Shown here piece by piece: positions 15,606-24,290 of a stretch of DNA of 64,000 nt. The notes beneath the pieces were generated by a model, which did not search any database, was not told where the DNA came from, and saw nothing but the letters and a program-made list of their open reading frames with translations. The stretch is from positions 1 through 64,000 of the forward strand of contig JAFQOP010000020.1 in NCBI GenBank assembly GCA_017403155.1, given 5' to 3'. The position numbers were made by a program, and so were the translations under genes. Origin of the DNA: Clostridia bacterium. Its GTDB lineage: Bacteria > Bacillota > Clostridia > Oscillospirales > CAG-272. Within the stretch, counting starts at the first letter, position 1. Each line of letters opens with the position of its first letter.

Positions 15606-16589
15606 TTATCTTACGAAGGGGTCGCTGCCTCCGTCGGGGTCAGTGCCCGAGCCTGCACCGCTGCGGCGGCGCTTGCCTATTGCTCTGACGAGGATTACGA
15701 CACCGACGACAATAGCACCGATGCAGAGAATAATGGTGAATATCGTCGAGGTGGGCATAGTCTTGCCAAACACGTCCTCCGCCTCGTCAACGACTATAAC
15801 AATCGGGATGCCCGTATCCTTCGTGAAGCTCTCGAGGGAAGTATTTACCGTCTGGGCTGTGAGAGGGAGGTCCGTCTTGTTTGTCAGATGCGAGCTGACG
15901 CCCGTGTGCTCCTCATTACAGATGTGGGAGTCATATCCGCGAGAGATTATCTTCGCGCGGAGCTCGTTGACTACACCTGCGAGATTTGAGTCCAGCGAAT
16001 ACTTATAATTCTGGGTATTTATCCACTTATTCATTGCATAGCCGAGCTCACTCCCGTCGCCGCCAAACATAAGGTTGACGTCATATCCGACGTGGTCACC
16101 GACCCACGCTATATAGTATCCCGACTGCTTTTCGTCATCGGTGAGGACGACGAGGAGAATATTGTCCTCATATGCGCTTGAGTGCGAGAATTCGGCTGCA
16201 TATTGCGAGTCGGCATAATCCTGGAGCTTCTCCTCATTATACTCAATCACTCCTCCCTCGGATGCAATGCTGAAGGCTGACGAGACGTTGGTAATAAGAA
16301 TCGAAGCTGCAATCAAGGTAACGATTATCGGCAGGATGATGACAAAGAGCATGCCGCTGAACATTCCGCCTCCGTAGTAATAGGGTCTGAAGAACCAGCC
16401 GCCCCAGAAATGCGGACGGTGATAATGCCAATGGTGGCGAGGTCTGCGCGGAGGTCTCGGCGGACGTCCGCCAAAGCCACCGTGGAATCCGCCTCCGAAG
16501 CCACCTCCGCGGCCTCCTCCAAAGCCGCCTCCGCGACCTCCTCCAAAGCCTCCGCCGCCTCCGCGGCCTCCTCCTCCGGGTCCGGGCAT
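15606..16589 (-). CDS. TPM-domain (TLP18.3/Psb32-like) membrane protein with Gly-rich N-terminus
   Basis: 327 residues from ATG 16589, chosen because AAGGAGG lies 9 bp upstream; the ATG at 16610 precedes that site. Residues 1-45 are almost only Gly, Phe and Arg (GGGRGGGFGG repeats), followed by a Pro/His/Trp/Tyr-rich stretch to about 75. A membrane helix (FVIILPIIVTLIAASILI) leads into the domain around 110-270, with KLQDYADSQYAAEFSHSSAY and LLVVLTDDEKQSGYYIAWVG. A second helix (TSTIFTIILCIGAIVVGVVI) and a basic tail close it. TPM domains are found in membrane-bound phosphatases and repair proteins; the role here is unknown. A low-complexity, phase-separating or wall-contacting N-terminus is plausible. 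Confidence 0.75.
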   Translation of the reverse strand: MPGPGGGGRGGGGGFGGGRGGGFGGGRGGGFGGGFHGGFGGRPPRPPRRPRHHWHYHRPHFWGGWFFRPYYYGGGMFSGMLFVIILPIIVTLIAASILITNVSSAFSIASEGGVIEYNEEKLQDYADSQYAAEFSHSSAYEDNILLVVLTDDEKQSGYYIAWVGDHVGYDVNLMFGGDGSELGYAMNKWINTQNYKYSLDSNLAGVVNELRAKIISRGYDSHICNEEHTGVSSHLTNKTDLPLTAQTVNTSLESFTKDTGIPIVIVVDEAEDVFGKTMPTSTIFTIILCIGAIVVGVVILVRAIGKRRRSGAGSGTDPDGGSDPFVR

Positions 16590-16626
16590 AGTCCTATACC
16601 TCCTTAACAACTTAATTTATGCCTAA

Positions 16627-16655
16627 ATTATACCCTATTTTTGCCGCTATGTCAA
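16627..16655 (-). promoter_or_regulatory. Promoter of the TPM-like gene
   Basis: Minus strand: -35 TTGACA (16650-16655), 17-bp spacer, -10 TATAAT (16627-16632). Confidence 0.75.
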
Positions 16656-16682
16656 TTATGATGTAAAATTATGTTAAATTAC

Positions 16683-16711
16683 TTGAAAGTTTTTAATTAA
16701 AATGATAAAAT
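16683..16711 (+). promoter_or_regulatory. Promoter of the HAD hydrolase gene
   Basis: TTGAAA (16683-16688), 17-bp spacer, TAAAAT (16706-16711), divergent from the preceding promoter. Confidence 0.6.
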
Positions 16712-16736
16712 AACGGTATAAGAACAGGAGATCGAT

Positions 16737-17303
16737 ATGAAGAAAATTATTTTGTTCGACTTCTTCGGTGTTATTTCCTCGGAGGTTGGGCCCTTTTGGT
16801 TCAGGAGGTACGTCAGCGAAGAGATCGCTGACGAGACGAAGGCGAGAATCGTTTCTCCCGGGGATAAGGGAGAGATCAGCGAGAGAGAGATGTTTCAACA
16901 AATGGGGGCGCACGTCGGTGTCAGTGCCGAAAGGGCGCGGCGCGAGTGGCTGGAGCTGGCAAGGATAGACCGCGATATTGTTGAATATATAAGGAAGCTA
17001 AAGGAAAATCACAGAGTATATCTTCTGTCAAATGCAACGAGTGGCTTTCTGCGAGATATTATCAAAAGAGACGGCCTCGAGCCGCTGTTTGACGGTATAT
17101 TTATATCCGCCGAGATAAAAATTGCAAAGCCGAGCGAGGAATACTTCCGCTACTGCCTCGGCAAAATCGGCGCGAAGGCAGAGGAGTGCATCTTTACAGA
17201 TGATAATCCCAAAAACGTCGACGCGGCTCGGGCGGTTGGGATCTCGGCACACCGCTACGAGGGTCTTGCGGGACTTCGGGACTTTATAGAGAGGAATATT
17301 TAA
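16737..17303 (+). CDS. HAD-superfamily hydrolase (YihX/HAD-IA-like)
   Basis: 188 residues, cytoplasmic. Motif I is FDFFGV with the nucleophile Asp8; the usual second Asp (DxD) is replaced by Phe, as in the YihX-like branch where D-x-G-x-V is common. Motif II is YLLSNAT, motif III the Lys in IKIAKPSEEYF and motif IV FTDDNPKNVDAA. A small helical cap occupies residues 15-85. Loss of the acid/base Asp slows phosphatase action in general, so substrate and activity are uncertain; a sugar-phosphate or nucleotide-related phosphatase is likely. The next gene starts 2 bp after its stop. Confidence 0.82.
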   Translation: MKKIILFDFFGVISSEVGPFWFRRYVSEEIADETKARIVSPGDKGEISEREMFQQMGAHVGVSAERARREWLELARIDRDIVEYIRKLKENHRVYLLSNATSGFLRDIIKRDGLEPLFDGIFISAEIKIAKPSEEYFRYCLGKIGAKAEECIFTDDNPKNVDAARAVGISAHRYEGLAGLRDFIERNI

Positions 17304-17305
17304 AA

Positions 17306-17725
17306 ATGGCAAAATTCGTTATTAAGAAAATGCGCTTCGGTGACGCGGAGAATCCGAGCTACTATATCAGCCTTACCGACATAATTTTTGAGGGCGACGA
17401 GGAGACTGTTTATCTGCCCGAGACGTGGGAGGGCGAGAGGGTTACATACTTTGGCTATGAGGAGAAATACGAAGCCGCACACGAGGCATGGGCTGACTGG
17501 CACCACCCCTCAAAGGGCAGTGACCTCGTAGGTGCGAAATACGGTCTGAATTCAGTTTCCATCAAGATACCCAAGCACGTAAAGACCATTGTTTTTCCAA
17601 AAACGACGAGCATGGTAAGCGAGTATGCATTTAACTACTTCAAGGACGTTACTGTCGAGGTTGACCCCGAGCACCCCTACTACTGCTCGGACGGAAAGCA
17701 CATTAAGACAAAGCCGAAAAAATAA
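17306..17725 (+). CDS. Small LRR_5-like protein of unknown function
   Basis: 139 residues with no signal peptide. It reads as beta-rich with one or two degenerate LRR_5-type units near the C-terminus (IKIPKHVKTIVFPKTTSMVS, then VEVDPEHPYYCSDGKHI), the closing pattern found at the end of BspA-like arrays. The first half contains YISLTDIIFEGDEETVYLPE. It is co-transcribed with the HAD gene 2 bp upstream and ends at a terminator. Function unknown; a partner-binding protein is plausible. Confidence 0.7.
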   Translation: MAKFVIKKMRFGDAENPSYYISLTDIIFEGDEETVYLPETWEGERVTYFGYEEKYEAAHEAWADWHHPSKGSDLVGAKYGLNSVSIKIPKHVKTIVFPKTTSMVSEYAFNYFKDVTVEVDPEHPYYCSDGKHIKTKPKK

Positions 17726-17727
17726 AG

Positions 17728-17760
17728 AAAAACGGGTAAGCCTGTCGCTTACCCGTTTTT
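17728..17760. terminator. Bidirectional terminator
   Basis: AAAAACGGGTAAGC (17728-17741) / GCTTACCCGTTTTT (17747-17760), loop CTGTC, between convergent genes. Confidence 0.85.
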
Positions 17761-19340
17761 TATACGGAATATTTGTTTATAAGTGCCTCGGCACATCTGA
17801 CGCCGTCGGTGGCACTGGAGATTATACCGCCTGCATATCCCGCGCCCTCGCCCGCAACAAAGACCCCGCGAAGTCCTATGCACTCAAAGCTTCTCTCGTC
17901 TCTCAAAATTCGCACGGGTGAGGTGGTGCGCGTCTCGGGACCTGTGAGGATAGCATCCGGATATATAAATCCGTGCATCCAGTCGTCGAAGTCAAGCAGT
18001 GCGCTTTTCAGAGAGGAGGTGACATACTCGGGCAGATAGCGCTCGGGAGTGTGCAGCTCTGTGCCACGCGGATAGGAGGGGGTGACGGAGCCGTAGGAGA
18101 GGGATGCCGAGCTCTCGAGGAGATCAGCCATTCTGATGGCGGGGGCGACGTGAGAGCCCGTCAGCGAATAGGCGGCGCGCTCAATCCGTGCTTGAAGCTC
18201 GAAGCCGGAGAGGGGGCAATCCGACGGGAAGTCGGCAGGGGTGACGCTGACGAGGAGCGCGGAATTGGAATTATCCCCGTTGCGCTCATACACACTCATA
18301 CCGTTTGTTACGGTGCCACACAAATCGCTTGTGGCGGCGACGACGGTGCCACCCGGGCACATACAGAAGCTGTACACGCTCCTGCCCGTGGGAAGATGGG
18401 TGACAAGGTGGTAGCCGGCGGTTTCAAGACGGGGGTCATAGCCCTTGCCGTAGACGAGGCTGTTTATATACTCACGCGGATGCTCCACGCGCATTCCTAT
18501 GCCAAAGCCGCGCGAGACCATCGGTGCGCCCTTGGAATATAGCATGGAAACGGTGTCGCGCGCGCTGTGTCCCGTAGCAAAAATGACGTCGGTGGCACCG
18601 AGCTCTACCCTATCTCCGTCCTTCTCGTAAATTACGGAGGCGAGAGTGCCGCACTTAAACACCAGGTCAACGACCCTGGCAGAAAAAATCACCTCACCAC
18701 CGAGGGAAACAATCCTCTCACGGATTTTTTTTATTATATTCGGCAGCTTATCCGTGCCGAGGTGGGCGGTGGAGGAGTAGAAAATTTCCTCGGGGGCGCC
18801 TGCCGAGACGAAGGTGTCAAGAACCTTCATTTTATATTTATCTCGAGAGCCAACCTTCAGCTTGCCGTCAGAGAAGGTGCCTGCACCTCCCTCGCCAAAC
18901 TGTGCATTGCTCTCGGGAGAGAGCTCGCCCGTGATATTGAAGCGGGCAACGGTCTTAATTCTGTCGTCTACCGCTTCACCGCGCTCGAGAAGTATCGGAC
19001 GGGCACCTGCCTCGGCGAGCATAAGCGCGGCAAAAATGCCACACGGGCCCGCACCAACTATGATAGGACGGGTATCAAACCGTGCTTTTTTTATTTCAAG
19101 TGGGGAGAGTGTGACGGGGGAAAATTTCTTGGGCATTTTTAATAGCCCTGCCTCGCGCTCGGGAGAGAGGGTGATGCCGACGGTCATTTTGTAGCCCACG
19201 CGCTCATCTACGACGAGGGTGCGCTTTATGACAGTTATATCGAGAATTTCCTCACGAGCTATCGGATAAACGTTTATTACGGCAGCTCTGATATCCTCAT
19301 CGGTGTAGCCAAGTGTGACAAAAACTGTCGTGCTTATCAT
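17760..19340 (-). CDS. FAD-dependent dehydrogenase of the COG2509 family
   Basis: 526 residues. An N-terminal module of about 80 residues (ITLSPEREAGLLKMPKKFSP) precedes the FAD dinucleotide-binding motif PIIVGAGPCGIFAALMLAEA, closing with LLERG (about 92-121). The family hallmark NAQFGEGGAGTFSDGKL lies near 144-160, then ATGHSARDT around 255. The C-terminus has the second FAD contact GVFVAGEGAGYAGGIISSA. The family is widespread in Firmicutes and Bacteroidetes and annotated as uncharacterised FAD/NAD(P) oxidoreductase; the substrate is unknown. It is a single gene with its own promoter. Confidence 0.88.
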   Translation of the reverse strand: MISTTVFVTLGYTDEDIRAAVINVYPIAREEILDITVIKRTLVVDERVGYKMTVGITLSPEREAGLLKMPKKFSPVTLSPLEIKKARFDTRPIIVGAGPCGIFAALMLAEAGARPILLERGEAVDDRIKTVARFNITGELSPESNAQFGEGGAGTFSDGKLKVGSRDKYKMKVLDTFVSAGAPEEIFYSSTAHLGTDKLPNIIKKIRERIVSLGGEVIFSARVVDLVFKCGTLASVIYEKDGDRVELGATDVIFATGHSARDTVSMLYSKGAPMVSRGFGIGMRVEHPREYINSLVYGKGYDPRLETAGYHLVTHLPTGRSVYSFCMCPGGTVVAATSDLCGTVTNGMSVYERNGDNSNSALLVSVTPADFPSDCPLSGFELQARIERAAYSLTGSHVAPAIRMADLLESSASLSYGSVTPSYPRGTELHTPERYLPEYVTSSLKSALLDFDDWMHGFIYPDAILTGPETRTTSPVRILRDERSFECIGLRGVFVAGEGAGYAGGIISSATDGVRCAEALINKYSV

Positions 19341-19367
19341 ATCCTCCCTCCTTTCTCTTTTTTATAT

Positions 19368-19396
19368 ATTTTAACATTTCATTTCGTCTTTTGCAA
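19368..19396 (-). promoter_or_regulatory. Promoter of the COG2509 gene
   Basis: Minus strand: TTGCAA (19391-19396), 17-bp spacer, TAAAAT (19368-19373); GAAAGGAGGGAGG precedes the start codon. Confidence 0.6.
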
Positions 19397-19483
19397 GTGG
19401 TGGGAGATAGTTTCATTTTTTTGGTATAACTTTCTCCTCTTTAGAAAAAAATAAGGCTATAAAATTGTAAGGCGGTGATTGCA

Positions 19484-20551
19484 TTGAGATTATTGAAGGC
19501 TATTTCATTTATTATTTTATTTGCGCTTACTCTCACCCTCTTCTCCTCCTGCGGAGGCGGAGGTGACGGCGAGGTGTCGGTATTCTACTTTACCTACTCA
19601 GACACGTATATCTCGGGTGTCAAGGGGGCTATGGATGCGGCACTGCGCCGCGAGGGCATAGCCTACCACAATTATGACGCAAACGGAAATCAGTCGACAC
19701 AAACGGAGCAGATAGACACGGCGATAGCCAAGGGCTCGAGGCTTCTTATTGTCAATATTGTTGACACGGGGTCGGACGATGCAGCAAAAACAATAGTGGA
19801 AAAGGCGAGGGCGGCAGGCATTCCTCTTATATTCTTCAACCGCTCGGTGAGCGAATCTGTTGTCAAAAGCTATGACAAATGCTGCTTTGTAGGTACGGAT
19901 TACGAAATGGCGGGAGTTATGCAGGGCGAGCTTATCGGGCGCTACCTTCTTGACAACTATTCAAGGTATGATATAAACGGAGACGGAAAAATCAGTTACG
20001 TTATGTTTAAGGGACAGCAGGGTAATCTGGAGGCTGAGGCACGCACACGATATGCCGTGAGCGAGGCAAACAAGCTGCTCACCGCGGCAGGAAAGAGTGC
20101 ACTCTCCTTCTATGACAGGTCCAACTCCAACGGCTACCTTGTGGACCAGGACGGAATGTGGTCAAACGCAGCGGCAAACAACTATATGAAAACTATCCTC
20201 TCGGCATATAGCGAGGGGGGTGGCAACATGGTAGAGCTTGTTATTGCAAATAATGACGAGATGGCGCTCGGCGCCATTGCCGCCCTCAACGAGGCAGGCT
20301 ACAACAAGACGGGTGGCAGGACTATCCCCGTGTTTGGAATAGATGCAACCGAGGCTGCGCGCGCAAGAATTGACTCGGGAGCTATGGCAGGCACAATCAA
20401 GCAGGACGGCGTGGGGATGTCGGAGACGATAGTCAAAATTGCAAGAAATCTCATAGACGGCAGGGTCGCACTCGAGGGAATTGACTCTGAGAGCACTGTC
20501 GGAGACTGGAGAGTCAATATTCCCTACTCTGCTTATACGAAAGAGGGATAG
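19484..20551 (+). CDS. mglB: Galactose/methylgalactoside-type sugar-binding lipoprotein
   Basis: 355 residues from TTG 19484; the GTG at 19475 lies in the ribosome site AAGGCGGTG. A lipoprotein signal (LLKAISFIILFALTLTLF) ends with the lipobox SSC. The mature protein is a periplasmic-binding-protein-1 fold. DINGDGKISYVMFKGQQG followed by EAEARTRYAV corresponds to the calcium loop and hinge of the glucose/galactose-binding protein, and FGIDATEAARARIDSGAMAG to the C-terminal lobe. It delivers galactose, glucose or a related sugar to MglA/MglC, whose genes follow by 3 bp and then a 4-bp overlap. Ligand identity is inferred from family resemblance. Confidence 0.85.
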   Translation: MRLLKAISFIILFALTLTLFSSCGGGGDGEVSVFYFTYSDTYISGVKGAMDAALRREGIAYHNYDANGNQSTQTEQIDTAIAKGSRLLIVNIVDTGSDDAAKTIVEKARAAGIPLIFFNRSVSESVVKSYDKCCFVGTDYEMAGVMQGELIGRYLLDNYSRYDINGDGKISYVMFKGQQGNLEAEARTRYAVSEANKLLTAAGKSALSFYDRSNSNGYLVDQDGMWSNAAANNYMKTILSAYSEGGGNMVELVIANNDEMALGAIAALNEAGYNKTGGRTIPVFGIDATEAARARIDSGAMAGTIKQDGVGMSETIVKIARNLIDGRVALEGIDSESTVGDWRVNIPYSAYTKEG

Positions 20552-20554
20552 AAT

Positions 20555-22051
20555 ATGAGCGAGCTTCTCCGCATGGAGAATATTACAAAGGTCTTTCCCG
20601 GTGTCAAGGCTCTGGACGGAGTCAGTCTTACTGTCAAGGCGGGCACGGTCCACGCACTGATGGGAGAGAACGGAGCAGGAAAGTCCACACTCATGAAATG
20701 TCTGTTCGGCATTTACCGTCCCGACGCGGGCAGGATACGGCTGGATGGCAAGGATGTGGAGTTCAGGAGCACAAAAGAGGCGCTGGACGGAGGCGTGGCA
20801 ATGGTACACCAGGAGCTCAGCCAGGCTATGCGCCTCTCGGTGATGGACAATATGTTTCTCGGCAGGATACCTCTTGTGTGGCGACACCTTCCGTTTGTCA
20901 GCGAAATGGAGCTCTACAAGAGGACGCGCGAGGTCCTCGACGAACTTGGAATGGATATTGACCCACGCGCGCCCATCTCCTCCCTTTCTGTGTCGAAAAG
21001 GCAAATGATAGAGATAGCGAAGGCGGTGTCATACCGCGCAAGGATAATAGTGCTCGACGAGCCAACCTCCTCGCTGAATGAGGCGGAGGCGGAGAAGCTT
21101 TTTGGAATAATTGAGCTTTTGCGCTCGCGTGGATGCGGTATCATATATATCTCGCACAAGATGGACGAGATATTCAGAATAGCAGACGAGATAACCGTAA
21201 TGCGCGACGGAAGGTATATAACCACAAGGCCGAAGTACGACATCACAATGGACGAGATTATACGCCTTATGGTCGGGAGGACGCTCGAGGAGAGATATCC
21301 CGAGAAAAGCAACGAGCTCGGTGAGGAGCTATTCTCTGTCGAAAATTTAAGCTCCGAGTCGGCAGGGCTCAGCGAAATATCGCTCAGTCTCCACCGCGGA
21401 GAGATACTCGGAATTGCGGGACTGGATGGCTCGGGGAGAACGGAAACACTCGAATGCATCTTTGGGCTGAGACGTCACGGGGGTATCCTTCGTGTAGAGG
21501 GAAGGGTGAGAGATATAAGGTCGCCGAGGGCGGCAATAGGTGCCCACATCGCCTTTATCAGCGAGGAAAGACGGCAAAACGGTATATTCCCCGTGCTCTC
21601 CGTGCAGGAAAACACAGTTATATCAAGCCTTAAAAAATTTAACACGGGTCCCCTCCTCTCCTCAAGCAGGATGAGGGCGGCTACAATGGACGGAATAAAA
21701 AAACTGCGGATCAAAACACCGAGCGAGAAGGCCCGTATAAAGAACCTCTCGGGAGGAAATCAGCAAAAGGTGATACTCTCAAGATGGCTGCTGACAGAGC
21801 CGGAGGTGCTGCTGCTTGACGAGCCGACGCGCGGAATCGACGTGGGGGCAAAATATGAGATATATAAGCTGATTATCGGTCTTGCAGAGGAGGGGCGCGG
21901 TATCATACTTGTGTCAAGCGAGATGGGTGAGCTGCTGGGTCTGTGCGACAGAATTGCCGTGCTTTCAGACGGCACACTTAGCGGCATACTCACGCGCGAG
22001 GAAGCAACGCAGGAAAAAATCATGAGACTTGCCTCGGGGGAAAAGGTATGA
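20555..22051 (+). CDS. mglA: Sugar ABC transporter ATPase with two nucleotide-binding domains
   Basis: 498 residues, two fused ABC domains as in MglA/RbsA/XylG. Domain 1 has Walker A GENGAGKST (about 37-45), signature LSVSKRQMIEIAKAV (degenerate, as usual in this family) and Walker B IIVLDEPTSSL. Domain 2 has the typical degenerate P-loop GLDGSGRTET, the good signature LSGGNQQKVILSRWL and Walker B VLLLDEPTRGIDVG. It energises MglC. The start is 3 bp after mglB and the end overlaps mglC by 4 bp. Confidence 0.92.
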   Translation: MSELLRMENITKVFPGVKALDGVSLTVKAGTVHALMGENGAGKSTLMKCLFGIYRPDAGRIRLDGKDVEFRSTKEALDGGVAMVHQELSQAMRLSVMDNMFLGRIPLVWRHLPFVSEMELYKRTREVLDELGMDIDPRAPISSLSVSKRQMIEIAKAVSYRARIIVLDEPTSSLNEAEAEKLFGIIELLRSRGCGIIYISHKMDEIFRIADEITVMRDGRYITTRPKYDITMDEIIRLMVGRTLEERYPEKSNELGEELFSVENLSSESAGLSEISLSLHRGEILGIAGLDGSGRTETLECIFGLRRHGGILRVEGRVRDIRSPRAAIGAHIAFISEERRQNGIFPVLSVQENTVISSLKKFNTGPLLSSSRMRAATMDGIKKLRIKTPSEKARIKNLSGGNQQKVILSRWLLTEPEVLLLDEPTRGIDVGAKYEIYKLIIGLAEEGRGIILVSSEMGELLGLCDRIAVLSDGTLSGILTREEATQEKIMRLASGEKV

Positions 22052-23163
22052 ATATATTCAAAAGAGGTATATCCTCTATCAAGGAGCGCACGCTCGAAAA
22101 GGGCAGGCGCATAAGGGACGGTGCACGCAGCTTTATCGAGGCGGACACAGGGGAGAAAATCAAGCGCGCAACAAGCTTTGCGCTCGATAATGCTATGTAT
22201 ATCATTATCCTCCTTGCAATAGTGATTATAGCGATAATGCGTCCGCGCTTTCTGTCTGCCGCATCTATTATCAATATCATCTCCCTGACTGCAGCAAAGC
22301 TGCCGATAGCGCTGGGAGTCGGCGGAGCTATCGTGCTGTCGGGCACGGATATATCGGCAGGACGCGCGGTGGGGCTGACTGCGTGCATAACCGCTTCCCT
22401 GCTCCAGTCCACGGGATATTCGGGAAAGATGTTTCCCGCTCTCGGTACACTGCCTATACCACTCGTTATTCTGATAATACTTGCGGTGGGCGCGGTAATC
22501 GGTCTTGTCAACGGTTTTTTTGTAGCAAAATTCAAGCTGCATCCGTTTATAGTTACTCTCTCAACGCAGCTGATCCTGTTCGGTGCGGTGCTCCTGTATC
22601 TGCAAATTGGCGGCAACGGAGGACAAACTCTGTCAGGGCTGGCACCGAGCTACACAAGCTTTATCAGCGGCGCGCTGTTTACGGTAGCGGGCATACCCGT
22701 GCCGCGCTACGTGCTCTACTCTGTACTGATAACGCTCGCCGTTTGGGTGATATGGAACAAGACAACGCTCGGCAAGAATATGTTTGCGGTGGGCTCTAAC
22801 GAGGATGCTGCCAGGGTATCGGGCGTTAACGTATTTATGACTGTGGTGCTCGTCTTTATGCTGGCAGGAATGTTATATGCTACCTCGGGCTTTATAGAGG
22901 GCGCCAGAATCGGCTCAATCGCATCGTATACGGGACTCAATTATGAGTCGGACGCGATTGCGGCATGTGTAATCGGAGGAGTTTCCTTCGTTGGAGGAAC
23001 GGGAAAAATCAGCGGCATCGTGATAGGCGTGTTGCTTTTGCAGATAATTTTTGTCGGTCTAAATTTTCTCTCGGTAGACCAAAACATGCTGTATATCATC
23101 AAGGGACTTATCATACTGCTCGCGTGTGCTGTTGATATGAGAAAATACCTTAAAAGAGCATAA
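22048..23163 (+). CDS. mglC: Sugar ABC transporter permease, MglC/RbsC family
   Basis: 371 residues. A cytoplasmic basic N-terminus of about 45 residues is followed by 8-10 membrane helices beginning with AMYIIILLAIVIIAIM. The family-specific loop GGAIVLSGTDISAGRAVGLT (about 91-110) and the late motif AACVIGGVSFVGGTGKISG are present. It forms the membrane channel of the importer with MglA. It overlaps mglA by ATGA and ends at a hairpin terminator. Confidence 0.9.
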   Translation: MNIFKRGISSIKERTLEKGRRIRDGARSFIEADTGEKIKRATSFALDNAMYIIILLAIVIIAIMRPRFLSAASIINIISLTAAKLPIALGVGGAIVLSGTDISAGRAVGLTACITASLLQSTGYSGKMFPALGTLPIPLVILIILAVGAVIGLVNGFFVAKFKLHPFIVTLSTQLILFGAVLLYLQIGGNGGQTLSGLAPSYTSFISGALFTVAGIPVPRYVLYSVLITLAVWVIWNKTTLGKNMFAVGSNEDAARVSGVNVFMTVVLVFMLAGMLYATSGFIEGARIGSIASYTGLNYESDAIAACVIGGVSFVGGTGKISGIVIGVLLLQIIFVGLNFLSVDQNMLYIIKGLIILLACAVDMRKYLKRA

Positions 23164-23198
23164 AAAAGAATGAGTCAGTGAATGACTCATTCTTTTTT
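23162..23198. terminator. Bidirectional terminator after mglC
   Basis: AAAAAAGAATGAGTCA (23162-23177) / TGACTCATTCTTTTTT (23183-23198), loop GTGAA, between convergent mglC and the MscS gene. Confidence 0.85.
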
Positions 23199-23209
23199 TA
23201 TAATTCGGC

Positions 23210-24103
23210 TTACTGGTTCTTGACGTGAACGTCGAGCTGATTATAGGGAATGGAAATGCCCTTGGCATCGAACTCATTCTTTACGGCTTCAAGAAGGTCG
23301 AAGTAAACGGTCCAGTAGTCAGCGCAATTTACCCAAACCTTGGTTCCGATATCAATGGAGCTCTGGTTGTGTGCACTTACGCGGACGGTGATACCCTTGT
23401 CCTTGAGAATAAGCGCGTGAGCGTTGCATACCTCGGTAATAATAGCCTTGGCATCCTCAAAATTGTTCTCATAAGCAATAGAGAAGGTGAGGTCAACACG
23501 TCTGGTATCGTTCTCAGAGTAGTTGATGATATTGCCGGAAGAGAGAGCGCCATTGGGAAGATATACAACCTTGTTATCGGGGGTAATTATCCTCGTGTAG
23601 GTCATATGAATATCGGTAACAGTACCCGAGGTGCCCTGCGCCTCAATAAAATCATCCACCTTGAAGGGTCTGGTGATTATGAGAAGCACACCGCCTGCAA
23701 TATTGCCGACAGCACCGTTGACAGCAAGACCGATACATACACCGAGAGAGGCAATAAGAGCGGTGAGACCGCTGGTATCGATGCCGAGATAGCCAATAAG
23801 GCATACGGCAACGAGGCATTTACCTCCTATACTGATTATGTAGGCAAGAACCTTCATAATGGTCTTGTCGTGGTTGGGCTTGTCGCCAAGCTTCTCAACC
23901 TTTCTTGCTATTTTGGAAATAATCTTGAAGGATATGAACATAATAACAAGGGCGATAAGAATTTTTACGCCAACGTTCATACACCACTCAAGAACAATAC
24001 TGAAAAGTCCGGACCACACCTCGGTAGCTGCATCAGCAGTGCCCTCTGCGCCGTTTGCAGTATTGACATTCTGGGCTGCAGTTGCGAGCATTTTAAGAAG
24101 CAT
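23210..24103 (-). CDS. Small-conductance mechanosensitive channel (MscS family)
   Basis: 298 residues from ATG 24103, chosen for GAAAGGAG upstream; the longer frame starts beyond the promoter and is not used. Three membrane helices end with the pore helix (ALIASLGVCIGLAVNGAVGN, then IAGGVLLI). Next is the MscS beta-domain with GTVTDIHMTYTRIITPDNKV and VYLPNGALSSGNIIN, and a C-terminal alpha/beta domain to VHVKNQ. It opens under membrane tension and releases solutes during osmotic downshock. It stands alone with its own promoter. Confidence 0.9.
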   Translation of the reverse strand: MLLKMLATAAQNVNTANGAEGTADAATEVWSGLFSIVLEWCMNVGVKILIALVIMFISFKIISKIARKVEKLGDKPNHDKTIMKVLAYIISIGGKCLVAVCLIGYLGIDTSGLTALIASLGVCIGLAVNGAVGNIAGGVLLIITRPFKVDDFIEAQGTSGTVTDIHMTYTRIITPDNKVVYLPNGALSSGNIINYSENDTRRVDLTFSIAYENNFEDAKAIITEVCNAHALILKDKGITVRVSAHNQSSIDIGTKVWVNCADYWTVYFDLLEAVKNEFDAKGISIPYNQLDVHVKNQ

Positions 24104-24140
24104 TTTTCTGTTTCTCCTTTCTTTTTTGTTAACAGAATAT

Positions 24141-24169
24141 ATTTTAGCACAGGCAAGGTCACTTGTCAA
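24141..24169 (-). promoter_or_regulatory. Promoter of the MscS gene
   Basis: Minus strand: TTGACA (24164-24169), 17-bp spacer, TAAAAT (24141-24146), 38 bp before the start. Confidence 0.75.
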
Positions 24170-24220
24170 GAAAGAGTGACACTTCCCTTGAAATTTTATA
24201 TATTTATTCACATAATAAAG

Positions 24221-24254
24221 GGGCGTCTGCAGATTTCTGCAGGCGCCCTTTTTT
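24221..24254 (+). terminator. Strong hairpin with U-run on the plus strand, upstream of mscS
   Basis: GGGCGTCTGCAG (24221-24232) / CTGCAGGCGCCC (24237-24248), 12 pairs with one G-U, then TTTTTT. No plus-strand gene ends here. It may insulate the region against plus-strand transcription, or act weakly on the minus strand between the sugar operon and mscS. Confidence 0.65.
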
Positions 24255-24290
24255 CGGCTGTGCCGAAATCAATATTATTGGATGTATTTG

